Shown one piece after another: positions 58,373 through 64,000 of a stretch of 64,000 nucleotides of DNA. The DNA comes from Tigriopus japonicus (Eukaryota; Arthropoda; Copepoda; Harpacticoida; Harpacticidae). The stretch spans positions 2,332,370 to 2,396,369 of the forward strand of contig CM021313.1 of the NCBI GenBank assembly GCA_010645155.1, in the 5' to 3' direction. The notes under the pieces are model-generated. The model saw only the letters and a program-made list of their open reading frames with translations. It did not search any database and had not been told where the DNA came from. The translations under genes and the position numbers were made by a program. Every line of letters starts with the position of its first letter. Positions within the stretch are counted from its first letter, which is position 1.

Positions 58373-59380
58373 ATGATGGCTTCGAAGTCGTCCGGCTTCC
58401 AATCAACCATCATGGATGTGTCGGACGTATTGTGTCACATTTGCTTGAGTATTCTCATCGAGCCTGTGACCATGCCCTGTCAGCATCGGATGTGCAAGGT
58501 CAGTAGCGCAGAATGAAACTGCCCCCGCGCATCGCTTTCATTGGTCCAATTGCCGTTCCAGGTTTGTTTTCAGAGAAACTTAGAAATCAATAGTCTGTTG
58601 TGTCCGATGTGTAAGAAGCGCATCGGCACTTGGGCTCGCCGTATAAAGGACCACGAGCTCGTGGACCGAGTCTTATGGAACCAGATCCAGTCACAATTTC
58701 CCGAGCGGGTCCAAACCAAGTTAGCTGGGATTGACGAAGATGCCGAGGATTTGGAAGACCTCTTTCCCTGCGTGCCCACTCATCAATACACAGACCGAGG
58801 GGATATCAAGGCCGAATTCGAGGCCGAATTACAGAAAGTCCGACGGGTCCAAGATCAAGAAAGAGATCAAGCCGAAGCATTAAGCTTGGAACTCATTCAA
58901 CAAATTCAATCTGAAGACCACATGGAGGCGTCTGCATCGCCCTCAGGGACGCCCAAAGGGCCCAACAAACGGAAATCCAGTTCGGATCAAAGAACGCTGG
59001 ACGGGTTCTTGACTCAAGTGGATCGCAAGACTCCGATTTTGTCGGCTGCAAGTGAACCGGATCCTCCAATCCTGGCTTCATGGTTCGGGGAGGAGGCCAT
59101 AACCGAGGACCTAATTCGAGAGCAACATGAGGCTCTAGCTCAATTGGCCCGATTGAAGGAGGACGAGGCTATGGCTCGGGTGCTCAACGAGCAAGAAAAG
59201 CAAAGCATGTCCCCGTCAACTCGGACTCGGCGATCTAAGGTCCTCACGCCCAAAAACCGAGGAGCTACAGCAAAGATTGGTGGCAAGAAACCATCGACGC
59301 CCTCGGGTAATTCCACTACCTCAAAGAAACTAAAGCAATTATCGTTGTTGGAATCGTTTCATGCCAGTGGTAATTCTTAA
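58373..59380 (+). CDS. RNF168-like RING E3 ubiquitin ligase
   Basis: Two exons, 58373..58498 and 58562..59380, give 314 aa; the GT-AG join is in phase 0 inside the RING. The C3HC4 RING at about 21-63 reads CHICLSILIEPVTMPCQHRM, CKVCFQ, then CPMCKKRIGTW. The continuation, RIKDHELVDRVLWNQIQSQF PERVQ, and the following coiled Glu-rich segment match the start of RNF168. RNF168 spreads histone H2A K13/K15 ubiquitin at DNA double-strand breaks. The C-terminal half has SSDQRTLDGFLTQ, shaped like a PCNA-interacting peptide, then a basic tail with KKLKQLSLLESF. It is shorter than vertebrate RNF168 (about 570 aa) and I cannot place every ubiquitin-binding motif. The second ATG at 58376 could also start it. 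Confidence 0.82.
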
Positions 59381-59976
59381 ACAAACGGGAATGATTTTCG
59401 TTTCGATTTACTGTGAATCTGTGATACCTTGCCAGAAGTATTTAACATCGTCATTTTCATTAAATGTCGTTTGTTTAAATCTAATATATTGTGCTTGATA
59501 AAATTTTCGATGACAATTAAAATTTTGAAAGTCTTCAGTCAAAATCACGCGTTTTATCTCTTCGAATTGTTCAACGGAATAATCTCTGATTCACAAAAAA
59601 TGGGTGGAGATTAAACTTAGGCATCAACCTCGAACAAGAATTTCAAGAATTAGTCGGATCGAGCAAGATAAGATCGAATCGATACATAGTGGAAAAAAAA
59701 GAATAAACCGAAAAAAAGAAATAATGATAAAAGAGAAGTGCGAACTTCATGCCTTTGAAATTTCATCATCGAAGACCAACCAGGCTAATTTCAAAGGCCC
59801 ATGGAATCATTGTGAAAACTAACTCGTCCCTTAAAAAACTCACACCCATGGATAAGAATCGTTGATTTCCGCGTCAATAATCATTGGTCAGAGACTTGAT
59901 TTGGAAATTGCGCGATTTTATTGCTTCATACCAATCTGTGATGATGGCAAGATTCCGCGAGGAACTCTGTAATTTA
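59381..59976. other. Convergent 3' region of the RING gene and egalitarian
   Basis: AT-rich. A minus-strand AATAAA at 59917-59922, about 55 bases past the egalitarian stop, is its likely polyadenylation signal. On the + strand an AATAAA near 59702 could serve the RING gene. Confidence 0.45.
59917..59922 (-). promoter_or_regulatory. Polyadenylation signal for egalitarian
   Basis: AATAAA on the minus strand about 55 bases after the stop codon. Confidence 0.55.
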
Positions 59977-62807
59977 CTATTCACTAGAATATACTTTGGT
60001 GATCACAATATCTCCGGTGGACACGGTTTGTGTTTCCACACTCTTCTTCTCCACTACTGGTGATTTGACGCTAGCAGTAGTTTGAGACTGGAAAGGTGCT
60101 CGCAGAGCAATGTTTTCGGTGGAACCGCCAAACTTGGAAATGTTGGCGATCATGGCTTCGAGTTTTTCAATGCGGTCAATTTCTTGCGTTCGTCCGGGCA
60201 TAATGATATCGTTGACGGAATTGGCGCTCAAGGCCCTGCCCATCGGCATCGAGGACTTCCCATCCGCACTTGAGTGCATGGGAGAACTACCGGAGTTATC
60301 CGAACTCAATCCGGAAGACACTGACTCCAGACTCGGTGGGTTGGATCCGGCATTATTATCTTCGGGATCGTCGTTGTCTGGTCTGAAATGAGAATCCGTC
60401 ACCACAGTGAACAGCCTCGTGCTTTCAACCGTTGATTTTCCCACTCGACATCTTTTGATTGAGAGAGATCAACTTACTTGCTCGTGAGTCTTTCCAGCTT
60501 TTTAGCCACTTTGGCTGAGCCTTTGATCAGATTCTTACTTTCCTCAGTAAGTTCAATATATCTAACAAGGACAAATAAATGAAAGGGCACTCAACAAACA
60601 CGGTTCACAGCACATTTCAAACCAAGCTGTCTCCACTCTCACCTCAAAAGCCGAATTTCTCGATTACTCAAAACGATGTTTTTCCCGTTAGCGGTGGACA
60701 ACTTCTGTTTGATATCTTCAATCTCGAGTTCGATTTTCCGCTGCTTCTTCCGCTCTTTGACGTTCTCCGGGTCCACGTAGAGCATGACTTGTTCCTCGCA
60801 GAGATCATTGAACAGATTCATATGCGGTTCGAGGATTTGTCTGGAAAGGCACATGATATCATTCGCCAGGAACTAAGGAACTTGTTTTAAAGGGGGCATT
60901 AACACAATGTTGAAGAAAGTAAGTTCAGAATGACATTTCATCGAGGTCTTGAAAATTTCTATAGAGCAATCGCGGAAAAGTGATTTCTACCTCTTCATGG
61001 TGGCATACAGTTGAGGCACTAGAGCCAATAGATCAGAGGCCAAAACCAAAATCATCTCTTGGTCGAACGGTCGTCGAGTCCAGAACTTCTGGTCGCGCTT
61101 GTAAGTACTTCGATTTTGCTCGATCATTTCATGCCCACTGATCTTGTAGAGTTTGCACAACGAGCTCAGCGACGTGTTCTTGACTTTGTAAACTGGACTC
61201 AAGTCCTCTTGATATTGAAGGACTGCGTAGGCGGCCTGAAACACATGCACGCGGTCAAACATTGGATATTCAATCACCAAAAAAAGACACATGTTGATGT
61301 ACTATAAGTTTATGAAAATCCACTTGCCTGTGTGTCAAACACATTTTTGAGACAGATGTTGTATTGATGCCACAGCGAAGCGGAGGAGTTACGGCAATCA
61401 TGAATCACCTGGTTGGGCGCAAACAGAGCAACAAATTTTATGAGTTTTAATTCATAAGATACCTGAATAACTTGATTTTGTAGAGAGTAATTAGTTGCAA
61501 GTTCTTACCTTGACAATTCGATCCGATTCCAAGATTTCCTTCAGCCTACCCTCCGTTAAGAGTGTGGGCAGGGTCATCAAGTCGAAAACCAGGGGATTAC
61601 AATCCATGGTGTTGAGGTGTATCGACGTAATTCGTCCCTCTACGCCCAAATTCATTCCCTTGACATCTAAGGCCACGACATCGTGGGATTTCAATATGTT
61701 TTCGCACAAAGAGCGTCCCTCCTCGACACTGCGAATAATTTTTGCACTTTGTATCACGTTTGAGCACCAAGTTTGATAATCGAACCGGGGCGCGTCAGAC
61801 CGCTCCTTGAACGTGTTGTCAGCTACCACTTGCTTAACCACGGAATTGATGCGATCCTTCAAGCTCGCCATCGGATTGTAAGACATGCCATCGACCTTGG
61901 GTCGACGAGCTCGGGGCGTGCTTTCGTTACTATTGGCTCCCACATTGTTACTATGATTACTGGACCCGTTGTTCACAGTGCCTTTGGAAGCCGTGATGGC
62001 CAGTTCGACGAGTTTCCCTTGCACTTGAAAGTGTTGAGGGTACATCTTGAGAAATGTTCTCAAGTCGAGGACGGTTCGGAAAGGCAGCTCGAGATCCGTG
62101 GAAAAGTTATCCATGACATCGTGAAAGAGCTCGTCTAAATTGGTGGGTTCGGGGTCATTGTCTGACAAATAGGACTTCAGATACTTGACAATGTTATTCT
62201 TTAGCTCTTCGTTCACAGCCTTGTGGCCCGCCCGTCCTCCACCGCCGCCGTCCTCATCGTCCTGACCTTCGGGCTGTTCACAATATTTTCGCGTTACCGT
62301 GCCTTCGTATTGCTTTAGATAAATGGTCTCTTCCCCAACGACAAACTCCTCCGGGAAACGGGCGAGGAAATCGCTGAACTCTTTAAAGTGTTGTCCCGAC
62401 ACATGACGCACTTGTGGCGGGGCTTGGGACCGGTGTCCCAAGAGACTTTTGATGGGCACTTCAATTCCCTCACCATATTGCACTAATTTGTCTTTGAAAT
62501 AGAGCATGGCCTCGTGGCCATAATCGCGTTTAGGCCCTCCGGCTCCATCGGCATCGTCAGCCACACTCACTTTGGCCACCGACACTTGGTCATCTTGAAC
62601 GGCAAACAAGGATGGATATTCAAGTAGGAACTTTTTGAGTCCGGCTTTGGATCCACCGGCGATTTGACGCATCTCTTTGCTGAATCCTTTGGTTCCAAAT
62701 TGGCAGCTCAGATCGTGAAGACTTCGAGACTCACCCTTATCCAGCAGTTTTTCCAGGAAAAACAGTATGGTCAAATTTCTCACATATTCATAGTCTTCCG
62801 TCTCCAT
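59977..62807 (-). CDS. egl: Egalitarian (Egl), mRNA-dynein adaptor with exonuclease-like domain
   Basis: Six exons: complement(59977..60382, 60478..60561, 60643..60840, 60991..61235, 61328..61408, 61509..62807). This gives 770 aa, and all joins close in phase. The start METEDYEYVRNLTILFFLEK and LHDLSCQFGTKGFSKEMRQI match Egalitarian. The 3'-5' exonuclease-like domain at about 395-600 includes VVALDVKGMNLG, VIHDCRNSSASLWHQYNI and FDTQAAYAVLQYQ. Near the C-terminus, KSVETQTVST contains the TQT core of a dynein light chain (LC8) binding site, where Drosophila Egl also binds Dlc. Egl links localising mRNAs and BicD to dynein for minus-end transport. The intron after 61328 has a GC donor (CAG|GCAAGT). 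Confidence 0.95.
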
Positions 62808-64000
62808 CTTTGGGTGTGTAAGAATGTTTCGCTCTCTCTCTCTCTCACACACACATTCGATGATTGCACAGGCACAGTACCAATCCGAACGAACCAACCA
62901 ATCAACCAACCAACCAACTAGCCCACCATCTTCACCGTTCTTTGCCCACTTTTGCCAAGAGGACGAGCTCGAAGGAGCCTCAGGAGAACGAGGAAAAGGT
63001 GCGAGCGCTCATGGCCAACATCACCCCGACTTCGAAGTCCTCATCCACTAGGTAATACTAATGGTGAGTATATGTGAGCAACAGGCACACACTCGCCGAC
63101 ACTGAGACGGAGATCCGCACCACGATACGGACGGAGGACGGGACACACACACACGCATTCAGAGAGAGATACGACGAGAGTCGACGTCGACGGAGAGTGG
63201 TGAGGAGTGACTTCGAAACAAACCTGTGTGATCAGCCACGGCGGGTGGATGGGATTCGACTCAGGTTCGGAGGAAATCGCGGTCGGATCGACGTGATGGA
63301 CGGTCGAAAACCATCTCGCTCTCCCGCTTTCTTTCTTTCTTTCTCCTTCTAGCTTGGGCACTCGGTCTCACTCGATGCTCCCTTGATGATGAGGATACTG
63401 GTGGCCGTGGTGGTGATGGTGATGGAGGTTACGGGATCTCTCCAATCACGACACCCATTGGCATGATGCACAGATTTCTTGGCCTTTCGTTGTGGTGCAG
63501 GCAACTAGCTCGTCCGTCCATCCATCTGTGTTCGCCATGCCACACTGAACGATGATGAGTAAGTGGGACCCACCCGCTCAGGTGATTGAGCGAAAGAAAG
63601 AAAGACAGAAGATCAGGCCTCTCAGCCTCCACGCATCACATTCGATGTTCGGCCACTTCATCGCCCTCTTCTCCGTTCGTTGGAATGGAAGGGGAAGGCA
63701 CCAGCAGATCTGACCAACCTTGTCGTTGTTGAGCTAACATCATCTATCTCGGTCCAATGGCCAGCACCAGGATCATCATCATCATCGTGCACCTAAATGT
63801 TTGGAACAAATGGGTCAGTCAAGTCCTTTGAATCGGATAGAGCACGGCGAGCACAATATTGCTAGCAGCCACATAGGTCGTACGCATGGCATGGGAGAGG
63901 CACAGAACACAGCCTTCTAGTCCAGGCGAGGTTACGATTTCTCACGGCCTAAATCGAGTACCTTGAATTGACTGATGACATCAGAAAAAGAATCAGATAC
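62808..64000. other. Egalitarian upstream region, no gene identified
   Basis: Contains TC and CA repeats just upstream of the egl ATG (about 62830-62855), an ACCA/ACCAACCA run at about 62895-62920, a CA run near 63145, and CTTT and ATC runs further on. Short frames occur but none has family character. It likely holds the egl promoter and 5' UTR and the start of an unseen neighbour's flank. Confidence 0.45.

Noticed and set aside
62864..63055. Short plus-strand frame divergent from egalitarian
   Set aside because: Starts in simple repeats, lacks a recognisable domain, and has no supporting splice sites or polyadenylation signal.
1..64000. tRNA or rRNA genes
   Set aside because: Read for paired A- and B-box-like segments with cloverleaf potential; none was convincing by eye. 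A covariance-model scan would settle it.

Overview
This is animal nuclear DNA, very probably from an arthropod and, by inference, a small crustacean such as a copepod. The genes have introns, many of them only 50-120 bp. Arthropod-type families are present: a chitin deacetylase with peritrophin and LDL-receptor modules, an Egalitarian orthologue, an outspread/MPRIP protein and a Vrille/NFIL3 bZIP factor. There are no operons, Shine-Dalgarno sites or CRISPR arrays. I found no convincing tRNA or rRNA gene.

Layout. 1-115 is the last coding piece of an unrecognised + strand gene. 433-2060 (-) is a chitin deacetylase. 2.1-11.7 kb is gene-poor and AT-rich, and holds a dead LINE fragment, two inverted-repeat elements and a 21-bp minisatellite. 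11.7-17.5 kb (+) holds MPRIP/outspread and IFT56/TTC26. 17.9-21.6 kb (-) is CNOT4, convergent with IFT56. 23.8-27.4 kb is a composite transposon: a hAT-like element with a perfect 8-bp target-site duplication, containing a 5'-truncated LINE. 29.8-32.6 kb (+) is a three-repeat Myb gene. 34.0-39.6 kb (-) carries RIC3, a SERINC and a TBC1D22 Rab-GAP. 40-45.1 kb is a second transposon cluster: a 316-bp hAT MITE and a mariner-like element with a foldback element inside it. 45.6-46.5 kb (-) is the vrille-like gene, followed by a long gene-free upstream region with E-boxes and a D-box. 49.6-50.8 kb (-) is DRG1. 52.3-56.8 kb (+) holds an MSS51-like MYND protein and the glucosidase II beta subunit. 58.4-59.4 kb (+) is an RNF168-like RING ligase, convergent with egalitarian at 60.0-62.8 kb (-).

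The genes are mostly unrelated housekeeping and regulatory genes, so no pathway cluster is implied. Exon joins were worked out by hand from GT/GC-AG sites, reading phase and family similarity. Nearly all joins close in frame, and the exceptions are stated. The least expected content is the transposons, whose target-site duplications and terminal repeats can be read directly, and two phase-supported GC-AG introns.
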